DNA from: Planctomycetales bacterium
Lineage (GTDB): Bacteria > Planctomycetota > Planctomycetia > Gemmatales > Gemmataceae
DNA: 6,060 nt
Assembly (NCBI GenBank): GCA_020054355.1
Contig: JAGVLI010000508.1
Coordinates: 1 to 6,060 of the forward strand
Reading direction: 5' to 3'
The position numbers were made by a program, and so were the translations under genes. Below the pieces are notes generated by a model. It had not been told where the DNA came from, ran no database searches, and was given only the letters and a program-made list of their open reading frames with translations. Shown here in pieces: positions 1 through 5,565 of the stretch. Each line of letters opens with the position of its first letter. The stretch's first letter is position 1.

Positions 1-135
1 ACTGTGCTGATGGCCGTGAGCGCCACGACGATGCTGGCGCTGGCCGGCCCTCGCTGGTTCGTGCTGGTTGCAATTGCAGCGATGGTGGCGGTGCTGGCCT
101 GGCTGTGGCGGCGGCCCGAAGCCATGGCAGCCTAG
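1..135 (+). CDS. C-terminal end of a small membrane protein, probably YbaN/DUF454 family (partial)
   Basis: Frame 1 is open from the window edge to a TAG at 133-135, giving the last 44 residues of a protein that starts outside the window. Seen: two hydrophobic stretches (about residues 2-15 and 19-36) separated by a Gly-Pro-Arg turn, then a short basic tail ending in WRRPEAMAA. This is the layout of a C-terminal membrane hairpin with a cytoplasmic tail. The pattern of a Met-Ala-Val-Ser helix, a GPRW-like turn, a second helix and WLWRRP at the end resembles inner-membrane proteins of the YbaN/DUF454 family, whose function is not well defined. GC is about 69%, close to that of ligA at the other end and above the operon between them. 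The coding call is firm; the family is a recollection from a short fragment. Any small two-helix membrane protein is the alternative. Confidence 0.55.
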   Translation, partial: TVLMAVSATTMLALAGPRWFVLVAIAAMVAVLAWLWRRPEAMAA

Positions 136-137
136 GG

Positions 138-323
138 CTACGCTGAAGTAGAGGCGGATTCTCGGATCGTCTTGAACTCGAATTCGACTTGTCCATCATG
201 TGTCCAGACGCCGGCTCTTGGTGAACCTATTTCAGCCCTGCCCTTAGCGCTGAGCTTCCCCGCTTTTGCGTAGCCCGTGCGCGAGTGGACGACACTGCGT
301 TTGCGTTCTTCACACTGTTCCAT
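138..323 (-). CDS. Possible small hypothetical protein, 61 aa
   Basis: An open frame on the minus strand runs from an ATG (complement of 321-323) to a TAG (complement of 138-140); a TTG at 341 would add six residues. The product is basic in its first half, with Arg/Lys-rich MEQCEERKR, then Lys-Ser-Gly repeats such as KAGKLSAKGRAEIG, and ends with a more acidic GQVEFEFKTIRE stretch. No signal peptide or membrane segment is visible. I do not recognise a family. Against it being a gene: no clear Shine-Dalgarno precedes the ATG, and third-position GC is about 56%, no higher than the local average, whereas real genes here usually exceed it. In its favour: the composition is protein-like and it fills an otherwise empty interval, tail to tail with the membrane protein. 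It could be a remnant of a longer gene. Confidence 0.28.
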   Translation of the reverse strand: MEQCEERKRSVVHSRTGYAKAGKLSAKGRAEIGSPRAGVWTHDGQVEFEFKTIRESASTSA

Positions 324-329
324 TACAGT
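301..329 (+). promoter_or_regulatory. Weak sigma-70-like promoter candidate for the operon
   Basis: TTGCGT (301-306) and TACAGT (324-329) are separated by exactly 17 bases. They match the consensus at 3 of 6 and 4 of 6 positions. The inverted repeat at 313-330 lies in the spacer and over the -10 box, as an operator would. Transcription from here would leave a leader of about 190 bases before the CoA-transferase, including the short upstream ORF. Such a match is expected by chance fairly often, so it is only a candidate. Confidence 0.2.
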
Positions 330-330
330 G
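313..330. promoter_or_regulatory. Perfect 6-bp inverted repeat, possible operator
   Basis: CACTGT (313-318) and ACAGTG (325-330) are exact reverse complements separated by six bases. A second, overlapping dyad, TTCAC (309-313) and GTGAA (328-332), has its centre one base away. Dyads of this size and spacing are common as binding sites of dimeric repressors or activators. The repeat overlaps the start codon of the doubtful minus-strand ORF and the weak promoter-like pair. No T-run follows, so a terminator is unlikely. The cognate regulator is not in the window. Confidence 0.3.
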
Positions 331-430
331 AACCGACACAAGCCTACCGAATGACCGTTTGATGGACGGCCGACCGTGATGCCGCGGAACGCGGATGGTC
401 ACCAAGAGGGGCGCCCCAGCGCGACTTTGC

Positions 431-436
431 GAGGAG
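431..436 (+). promoter_or_regulatory. Strong Shine-Dalgarno of the upstream ORF
   Basis: GAGGAG at 431-436 lies eight bases before an ATG at 445-447. This is a better ribosome-binding site than the GGGA (515-518) in front of the CoA-transferase ATG at 527. It serves a frame different from that of the CoA-transferase, so it supports a separate leader ORF and not a longer enzyme. Confidence 0.4.
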
Positions 437-444
437 ACAACCGG

Positions 445-534
445 ATGGTCCCAGAGACCTTACTGCCTGGATCGGTTGCGGCGCCGACAAGCAGCACACG
501 GGATATTCCGGCATGGGAACGTCCGGATGAGTGA
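445..534 (+). CDS. Possible 29-aa upstream ORF coupled to the CoA-transferase
   Basis: An ATG at 445 preceded by GAGGAG opens a 29-codon frame that ends with TGA at 532-534. It overlaps the CoA-transferase ATG at 527 by eight bases (ATGAGTGA). The peptide begins MVPETLLPG and ends PAWERPDE; it is Pro/Ser/Thr-rich and has no signal or membrane segment. The frame stays open upstream to 355, so an ATG at 379 would give 51 aa, but that start lacks a clear ribosome site. Overlap of a stop with the next start is the usual geometry of translational coupling, so ribosomes ending here could re-initiate on the enzyme. Third-position GC is only about 55%, which argues for a leader role or chance more than for a conserved protein. 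I do not recognise the peptide. Confidence 0.27.
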   Translation: MVPETLLPGSVAAPTSSTRDIPAWERPDE

Positions 535-1732
535 TGCTTTGCTACCCCTGACCGGGGTTCGCGTGCTTGATGTCGCCACCGTCATAGCCGCTCCCTTTTG
601 CGCAACCATTCTGGGCGAGTTCGGCGCCGAGGTCATCAAGGTTGAAATGCCCGGCCAGGGGGACTCCCTGCGTCGCTACGGAACCATGAGCGATGCAGGT
701 GCGACTTACTCCTGGCTCAATGACGGACGCAACAAGAAATCGATCACTCTCGATTTGCGCAAGGAAAAGGGCAAGGAGATCATCCGACGTCTCGTTGCCG
801 ATTGCGACATCATGGTCGAAAATTTCCGCCCCGGAACGCTTGAGCGGTGGGACTTGGGCTACGAAGCATTGAAGCAGATCAAGAAGGAGCTGATTCTTGT
901 GCGGGTCACGGCCTACGGACAGGATGGCCCCTACAAGGATCGGCCCGGTTTTGCCCGTCTTGCACATGGGTTTTCCGGCCTGTCGCATCTGACCGGTGAG
1001 AGGGATGGCCCCCCGCTGGTGCCTGGATCTGTTGCGTTCGCCGACTATCTTGCCGGACTGTATGCCGCGCTGGGGGCCCTGCTTTCGTATACCGCCCGCA
1101 CTCGGTACGGCATCGGCCAGTCGGTCGACGTCAGCCTGTATGAAGGCGTGTTCCGCTTTTTGGATGAAATGGCGCCAGCCTACTCCGCGAGTGGCCATAT
1201 CCAGGAGCGCATGGGCATGGAAGCTTCGAACATCGTGCCGCACAACCACTACCGGGCGCAGGATGGCAAATGGGTGGCACTGGCCTGCACCATAGACAAG
1301 ATGTTCGAGCGCTTGGCAATGGTCATGGGGCAGCCGGAGCTACTGAGACCGGACAGATTCCGCACGATGGCCCAGCGCCTGGCCGGCCGCGACGAGGTGA
1401 ACCGCATCGTCGGGGACTGGGTCGCGAGCATGCCCAGGGATGAGGTGATCCAGCTCTGCCTCGACGGCGAGGTTCCGGCCGGGCCCATCTACGACGTTGC
1501 CGACATATTCAAGGACGAGCACTACAAGGCACGCAAGACCCTGCTGGAGGTGGAAGACCCGCGTCTGGGAAAGCTGACCGTTCCCAACGTCTTTCCGCGG
1601 CTCTCGGAAACGCCCGGAAGGTTTTCCTGGCTCGGACCAGATCTCGGTCAGCACAATCTGGAGATCTACCGTGATCGACTGGGCTTCACGGAAGAAGAGA
1701 TCGAGCAGCTGAAAAATGAAGGTGTGATCTAG
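527..1732 (+). CDS. CaiB/BaiF family (class III) CoA-transferase
   Basis: A 401-residue cytoplasmic enzyme, the usual length for family III CoA-transferases, which move CoA from an acyl-CoA donor to a carboxylic acid through an aspartyl-CoA intermediate. Family marks in order: LPLTGVRVLDVATVIAAPF near the N-terminus (residues 6-24), LGEFGAEVIKVE (29-40), LNDGRNKKSITLDL (64-77), VENFRPG (97-103), and the catalytic region with Asp173 in FADYLAGL followed by GIGQSVDVSLYEG. The PAGPIYDV and GQHNLEIY motifs near the C-terminus are also typical. The frame is open further upstream, to an ATG at 395, but those 44 residues are Arg- and Cys-rich and unlike the family. ATG 527 places the conserved start correctly and has GGGA eight bases before it. 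It is the first gene of the operon, 19 bases before the receptor gene. The acid substrate cannot be told from sequence. Confidence 0.95.
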   Translation: MSDALLPLTGVRVLDVATVIAAPFCATILGEFGAEVIKVEMPGQGDSLRRYGTMSDAGATYSWLNDGRNKKSITLDLRKEKGKEIIRRLVADCDIMVENFRPGTLERWDLGYEALKQIKKELILVRVTAYGQDGPYKDRPGFARLAHGFSGLSHLTGERDGPPLVPGSVAFADYLAGLYAALGALLSYTARTRYGIGQSVDVSLYEGVFRFLDEMAPAYSASGHIQERMGMEASNIVPHNHYRAQDGKWVALACTIDKMFERLAMVMGQPELLRPDRFRTMAQRLAGRDEVNRIVGDWVASMPRDEVIQLCLDGEVPAGPIYDVADIFKDEHYKARKTLLEVEDPRLGKLTVPNVFPRLSETPGRFSWLGPDLGQHNLEIYRDRLGFTEEEIEQLKNEGVI

Positions 1733-1751
1733 TTACCAATCGAGGAGGCCT

Positions 1752-2729
1752 ATGATTCGCGATTTTGGAAAAACGTCCTGCGTTATTCTGGCTCTGGTTG
1801 CCGCGCTGGCAGGATCCGGGTCGGCCCTTGCACAAGACTATCCGAACAAACCGATCCGGATCATCGTCGGTCAGGCGGCCGGAGGGGCCTCTGATGTCCT
1901 GGCGCGGACCCTGGGCTCCAAACTGGGCGACAGCCTGGGCCAACAGGTGCTGGTTGACAATCGTGCCGGGGCCAATGGCATCATCGCCGCCGAAGCGGTG
2001 GCGAAAGCCGCACCGGACGGCTACACCCTCCTGATGGGGAGCAGTCCCATCCTCGCGATCAACCCGGCACTCTACAAGAAGCTGCCCTACGACCCGATCG
2101 CCGACTTCACGCCGATCGCCTTGTTCGGAAAGGCTTTTTACGCCCTGCTGGTCCCCTCCTCATCGCCCGCCAACTCGGTCAAGGACTTGATAGCGCTGGC
2201 CAAGGCCAAGCCGGGTCAGCTCAATTACGGCGCCGGCAGCAGTGGCGCCCGCGCCAATATTGAAATATTCAATTCGGCCGCCGGGATCAAACTGACCCAC
2301 GTTGCCTACAAAAGCAATACCCAGGCGCTCACCGATCTTCTGGGTGGCCGGCTGGATATGCTGTTCGAAACCACGGTCACCTCGGCGCCGCATATCAAGG
2401 CCGGAAAAGTGAAAGCGCTGGCGGTGACCAGCGCCGAGCGGCTCTCGCAGTTTCCTGAACTTCCCACCGTCTCCGAATCCGGCGTGCCGGGTTATGAATA
2501 TTCGGCGTGGGTCTCGGTCCATGCTCCAGCAGGGCTTGCACCGGGCATTCAGCAAAGACTTTCCGCCGAGATCATGAAGGTGATGAGCATGCCGGAGGTG
2601 ATCGAGAGATTTCGCACCCTCGGGTTCGAACCTCGTTTCGGTAACGTGGAGCAGGTGACCACCTTGCTCAAATCCGACATCGTCAGCTACAGGAAAGCTG
2701 TCAAGGACGCCGGAATCCCGCAAGAGTGA
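1752..2729 (+). CDS. Tripartite tricarboxylate transporter substrate-binding protein (Bug family)
   Basis: A 325-residue periplasmic receptor of the TctC/Bug family, which binds small carboxylates or related compounds and delivers them to a TctA/TctB membrane pair. A signal peptide is clear: basic MIRDFGK, a hydrophobic core at about 10-22, and an SALA cleavage site after Ala27, leaving QDYPNKPIRIIVG as the mature start. Family marks are GGASDVLAR (44-52), VDNRAGANG (68-76), PDGYTLLMG (88-96), YDPIADFTPI (113-122), and later LNYGAGSSG, THVAYK and ALTDLLGGRLDMLF. The length is normal. GAGGAGG (1742-1748) lies unusually close to the ATG, though the AGGA within it has workable spacing. It sits 19 bases after the CoA-transferase and 41 before the dioxygenase. 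No TctA or TctB gene is in the window, so it may use a transporter encoded elsewhere. Bug receptors are hard to assign to ligands by sequence. Confidence 0.95.
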   Translation: MIRDFGKTSCVILALVAALAGSGSALAQDYPNKPIRIIVGQAAGGASDVLARTLGSKLGDSLGQQVLVDNRAGANGIIAAEAVAKAAPDGYTLLMGSSPILAINPALYKKLPYDPIADFTPIALFGKAFYALLVPSSSPANSVKDLIALAKAKPGQLNYGAGSSGARANIEIFNSAAGIKLTHVAYKSNTQALTDLLGGRLDMLFETTVTSAPHIKAGKVKALAVTSAERLSQFPELPTVSESGVPGYEYSAWVSVHAPAGLAPGIQQRLSAEIMKVMSMPEVIERFRTLGFEPRFGNVEQVTTLLKSDIVSYRKAVKDAGIPQE

Positions 2730-2770
2730 TTGAACCGTCAAGAGCTATCGATTCGAAACAGGAGTGAGGA

Positions 2771-3703
2771 ATGTCCATCAGAATACGACCGCTATCGTTT
2801 GCCATCGGAGCAGAAATCACCGGAGTGGACCTGGCCAAGCCCCTTGATGACGCGCAGTGGGCCGAAATCTACGCCGCCTGGCTGAAGCATATTGTGCTGG
2901 TTTTCCCCGGCCAGAAGCTCACTCCTGAGCAGCAGATTGCCTTCGGGCGCCGGTTTGGACCGCTGGACGATCATTGGGAAGACCCGACCTATCGCCTGCC
3001 GGGGTTCCCGGAGATTTACCAGATCGGCAACTTCATGCTCGATGGCAAGATGTCCAAAACCAAGGATACCGGGCGCAAGTGGCACTCCGACCACTCATAC
3101 ACCACCCGCCCGACGTTGCTGAGCATGCTGTACTGCAGAAAGATTCCACCGGTCGGTGGGACCACGGCGTTTGCCAACATGTACATGGCTTACGACACGC
3201 TCACCGATACCCTGAAGGGCATGCTGGAAAACCTGGAAGCGGTGCACGACATGCTCAACTACCTCACGCCAACCCTGCTGTGGAAGCCGACGGTCAAGGA
3301 CCCCTCCGCGATGGCGAAGAAATTTCCCGCGGTCGTGCATCCGGTGGTGCGCACCCACCCCGAGACCGGTCGCAAGGCCCTTTACGTGAGTGAAGGGCAG
3401 ACGACACGCATCCTCGGCTTGTCCGAAGAAGAAGGTCGTGGCCTGTTGCAATTCCTGTTCAAGCACGCAACCCAGCTGGAATTCACCTACCGCCACGCCT
3501 ACCAGGTCGATGACCTGGTTTTCTGGGACAACCGCTGCGCGCAACACATAGCCTTGGCCGACTATGTCCACAATTCGGATAACCCGCGCCATATGTATCG
3601 ACTCACGGTGCTTGGCGAAAAGTCCGGAAGACTGTACGAACCGGGCACCGAGACCCAGCCCGAACAGCAGGCCGAAAGGCGGACCGCGAAGCAGGCCGCT
3701 TGA
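2771..3703 (+). CDS. TauD/TfdA family Fe(II)/2-oxoglutarate-dependent dioxygenase
   Basis: A 310-residue cytoplasmic non-haem iron enzyme. The family couples oxidative decarboxylation of 2-oxoglutarate to hydroxylation of a substrate, often releasing a sulfonate, ether or amine group from the hydroxylated carbon. The iron-binding triad is visible: His105 and Asp107 in KWHSDHSY, and His259 in DNRCAQHIA. Thr132 in PVGGTTAFANM matches the cosubstrate-contacting Thr of TauD. Arg273 and Arg277 in PRHMYRLTVLG match the RxxxR pair of TauD that binds 2-oxoglutarate and the substrate acid. The N-terminal GAEITGVDL and VLVFPGQKLTPEQQIAFGRRFG are also typical. The last 15 or so residues are a polar Gln/Arg/Ala tail outside the fold. 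GGAG at 2761-2764 gives a good start. The active site is intact, so it should be active. Taurine, aryloxyacids, alkyl sulfates and carnitine-like compounds are all possible, and none is shown by the sequence. Confidence 0.93.
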   Translation: MSIRIRPLSFAIGAEITGVDLAKPLDDAQWAEIYAAWLKHIVLVFPGQKLTPEQQIAFGRRFGPLDDHWEDPTYRLPGFPEIYQIGNFMLDGKMSKTKDTGRKWHSDHSYTTRPTLLSMLYCRKIPPVGGTTAFANMYMAYDTLTDTLKGMLENLEAVHDMLNYLTPTLLWKPTVKDPSAMAKKFPAVVHPVVRTHPETGRKALYVSEGQTTRILGLSEEEGRGLLQFLFKHATQLEFTYRHAYQVDDLVFWDNRCAQHIALADYVHNSDNPRHMYRLTVLGEKSGRLYEPGTETQPEQQAERRTAKQAA

Positions 3704-3708
3704 TTCAT

Positions 3709-3721
3709 CTCGGTGGCCGAG
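3709..3721 (+). other. Short hairpin after the dioxygenase stop
   Basis: CTCGG and CCGAG form a 5-bp GC-rich stem with a TGG loop, beginning six bases after the dioxygenase stop. No T-run follows, so it is not a standard terminator. It could slow 3' decay or attenuate the last gene slightly, but a stem this short also arises by chance. The 78-base gap it lies in is the longest in the operon. Confidence 0.2.
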
Positions 3722-3771
3722 GTCCGTACTTGGGCGCTTCCCTTGCCTGACGGAGATGACGGAATACAGAT

Positions 3772-3775
3772 GGAG
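3772..3775 (+). promoter_or_regulatory. Shine-Dalgarno that fixes the amidohydrolase start
   Basis: GGAG lies six bases before the ATG at 3782. The same frame has earlier possible starts, GTG 3713 and ATG 3770, but neither has a comparable ribosome site. The residues they would add (starting MAEVRTWALP) are unlike the conserved start of amidohydrolases, which begins just before a DLVIRDGLIVDG-type strand. Confidence 0.6.
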
Positions 3776-3781
3776 TGCGAT

Positions 3782-5527
3782 ATGAATGACCTCGTTATCC
3801 GCGACGGATTGATTGTTGACGGAACCGGCCGGCCGGGCTACCACGGGGACATTTCGATCAAGGACGGGCGGCTCAGCACGGTTGGCGGCAAAGCCGAGGG
3901 TGGCCGGCGTGAAATCAACGCGGCCGGCCGCTTGGTGACGCCAGGCTTCGTCGACATCCACACCCATTACGATGGCCAGGTGACTTGGGACCCGTTGCTC
4001 GCCCCTTCCTCCTTGCACGGGGTGACAACCGCGGTCATGGGAAACTGCGGCGTGGGGTTCGCGCCGGTGCACCCCGACAAGCGTGATTGGATCATCAGCC
4101 TCATGGAGGCGGTCGAGGATATTCCCGCTGCAACCTTGCGCAAGGGTATTCCCTGGAGCTGGGAATCCTTTCCGGAGTATCTGGACATGCTCGACACACT
4201 GCCGCGATCCATCGACATCGGCGCCCAGGCTACCCATGCCTCGATCCGGACCTATGTCATGGGCGAGCGCGGGGCTGCGAACGAGCCGGCCACGAGCGAT
4301 GAACTCGATCGAATGGCCGCGTCGGTCCGTCAAGCGATGCAAGCCGGCGCGCTTGGCTTCACATCGTCGCGCTCTACACTGCAACGCACCAGCGATGGCA
4401 AGCATACTCCCGGCTACGGGGTGCCCGTCGAGGAGATCATCGCGCTGGGCCGCGTCCTTGGAGACCTGCGCAAGGGCTCGATCGGCCTGAATGTCGACTT
4501 CGAGGATGTCGATCGGGAAATTCACTGGCTGCGGCGCCTGCGACGCGAGACTGGCCGGCCGGTCTGGTTTTTGTTGGCGCAATTCCCGGACAGTCCGGAC
4601 AAGTACAAGAACGTGCTGGCGCAGGTGGCGCGCGCAAGCTCCGAAGGTGAGCCGCTGTTTGCCCAAGTCGCCGGGCGGCCGGTCGGCTTTCTTCTGGGGC
4701 TGGAAAGCAGCAAGAACCCCTTTGTGAGCCGGCCCAGCTACAAGGCCATTGCCCACCTGCCACTGGCTGAACGCGTGGCCAGGCTGCGCGGCGCCGATTT
4801 CCGCCGGCAGCTGCTATCGGAACGGACCAGGCACAACAGCGTGATCATGCGCTCCATCACCGAGCGTTTCGACCTGATGTTCCGGCTTGGCGATCCGCCC
4901 AATTACGAGCCCGGACCAGAGACCAGTATTGCGGCGCAAGCGTCGCTGCAAGGCCGCCCCGCCGACGAAGTCGCGCTCGAGATCTTGCTGGAACGCGACG
5001 GGCGCGAAATGCTCTTCATGCCTGGGGCCAATTACGCGGCGGGGGATTTTTCGGATATCCAGAACATGCTTGCCCACCCCAACACCATCATGGGTCTATC
5101 GGATGCCGGAGCGCATTGTGGGCTGGTCTGTGACTCGTCCATGCCGACATTCATGCTGACGCACTGGGCGCGTGATCGCAAGCGCGGCCCCAAGCTGGCC
5201 CTGGAAGAAGTCGTTCGTGCGCAAACCTCCACCACGGCAGCTTTCTATGGCTTGCAGGATCGCGGGATGTTGCACCCGGGGTTGAAGGCCGACGTCAATG
5301 TGATCGATTTCGACCGCTTGCGCCTTCATGCACCCGAGATGCAGTATGACCTACCCGCGGATGGGCGTCGCCTGATGCAGCGCGTGGAAGGATACGCTGC
5401 AACCATCGTTTCCGGCGAAATCACGCTGGAGAACGACCAAGCTACCGGGACCTTGCCTGGAAAGCTGATCCGCGGGCCTCGAGGTGCGACTGCCAGCGTG
5501 TCCGCGAGTGGGCAGCAGTTGCGGTAA
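3782..5527 (+). CDS. D-aminoacylase-like amidohydrolase (amidohydrolase superfamily)
   Basis: A 581-residue cytoplasmic protein of the N-acyl-D-amino-acid deacylase branch of metal-dependent amidohydrolases; true D-aminoacylases (about 480 aa) hydrolyse N-acyl-D-amino acids. Seen in order: an N-terminal beta-sandwich start (LVIRDGLIVDGTG, 4-16), the HxH metal motif His60/His62 in GFVDIHTHYDGQ, Cys89 in MGNCGVGFAP, His152 in ATHASIR, and the catalytic Asp441 in GLSDAGAHCG, then a C-terminal strand with LKADVNVIDFDRL that closes the sandwich. The two histidines that hold the second metal in D-aminoacylase (His220 and His250 there) have no clear match; by eye they fall at Asn237 and near Ala266-Gln267. 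The protein also carries an insert with QVAGRPVGFLLGLES (295-309), typical of a longer subgroup often labelled only as amidohydrolase. It is the last gene of the operon, 38 bases before the convergent ligA end. Family is sure; D-aminoacylase activity is not. Confidence 0.88.
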   Translation: MNDLVIRDGLIVDGTGRPGYHGDISIKDGRLSTVGGKAEGGRREINAAGRLVTPGFVDIHTHYDGQVTWDPLLAPSSLHGVTTAVMGNCGVGFAPVHPDKRDWIISLMEAVEDIPAATLRKGIPWSWESFPEYLDMLDTLPRSIDIGAQATHASIRTYVMGERGAANEPATSDELDRMAASVRQAMQAGALGFTSSRSTLQRTSDGKHTPGYGVPVEEIIALGRVLGDLRKGSIGLNVDFEDVDREIHWLRRLRRETGRPVWFLLAQFPDSPDKYKNVLAQVARASSEGEPLFAQVAGRPVGFLLGLESSKNPFVSRPSYKAIAHLPLAERVARLRGADFRRQLLSERTRHNSVIMRSITERFDLMFRLGDPPNYEPGPETSIAAQASLQGRPADEVALEILLERDGREMLFMPGANYAAGDFSDIQNMLAHPNTIMGLSDAGAHCGLVCDSSMPTFMLTHWARDRKRGPKLALEEVVRAQTSTTAAFYGLQDRGMLHPGLKADVNVIDFDRLRLHAPEMQYDLPADGRRLMQRVEGYAATIVSGEITLENDQATGTLPGKLIRGPRGATASVSASGQQLR

Positions 5528-5565
5528 CTGGCGGAGTCCCGCGCAGCCGGTGCGGTCGCCGTACA
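5528..5565. other. Gap between convergent amidohydrolase and ligA
   Basis: The two stop codons, TAA of the amidohydrolase and TGA of ligA on the other strand, are separated by 38 GC-rich bases. I see no hairpin followed by a T-run on either strand, so no intrinsic terminator can be named. Transcription from either side may run into the other gene or end by Rho. Confidence 0.5.

Larger units (their letters stand above)
136..526. other. Intergenic region upstream of the catabolic operon
   Basis: These 391 bases separate the membrane protein stop from the preferred start of the CoA-transferase. GC over 141-360 is about 55% by hand count, lower than on either side. The stretch holds a doubtful minus-strand ORF (138-323), a perfect inverted repeat (313-330), a weak promoter-like pair (301-329), a 9-bp direct repeat CGGATGGTC at 392-400 and 442-450, and a short upstream ORF with a good Shine-Dalgarno (431-534). 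No tRNA, terminator with a T-run, or IS end was seen. It is the obvious place for the operon's promoter and control sites. Confidence 0.6.

Noticed and set aside
395..526. A 44-residue N-terminal extension of the CoA-transferase from an ATG at 395
   Set aside because: The added residues are rich in Arg and Cys and unlike the family, whose conserved start follows ATG 527; the only strong ribosome site in the stretch serves another frame.
542..1249. A 235-codon minus-strand frame opposite the CoA-transferase
   Set aside because: It is fully antisense to a gene with clear class III CoA-transferase motifs and shows no recognisable motif of its own.
2256..2272. AT-rich patch with two AATATT copies inside the receptor gene
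   Set aside because: It encodes the ordinary Asn-Ile-Glu-Ile-Phe segment of the receptor in frame and has no promoter-like partner.
42..4560. Five copies of the palindrome GGCCGGCC (42-49, 1381-1388, 3827-3834, 3922-3929, 4553-4560)
   Set aside because: About 0.5 would be expected from base composition alone, but all copies lie inside coding regions at Ala/Gly/Arg codons, are irregularly spaced, and show no flanking conservation. Codon usage explains them better than a repeat family.
3095..4756. A 553-codon open frame on the minus strand opposite the dioxygenase and amidohydrolase
   Set aside because: It lies antisense to two genes with complete family motifs and spans the gap between them. 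Its product is a His/Arg/Gln-rich sequence without recognisable domains. Long antisense frames are common in GC-rich coding DNA.
5528..5565. Possible bidirectional terminator between the convergent genes
   Set aside because: No stem of useful length with a T-run was found on either strand.
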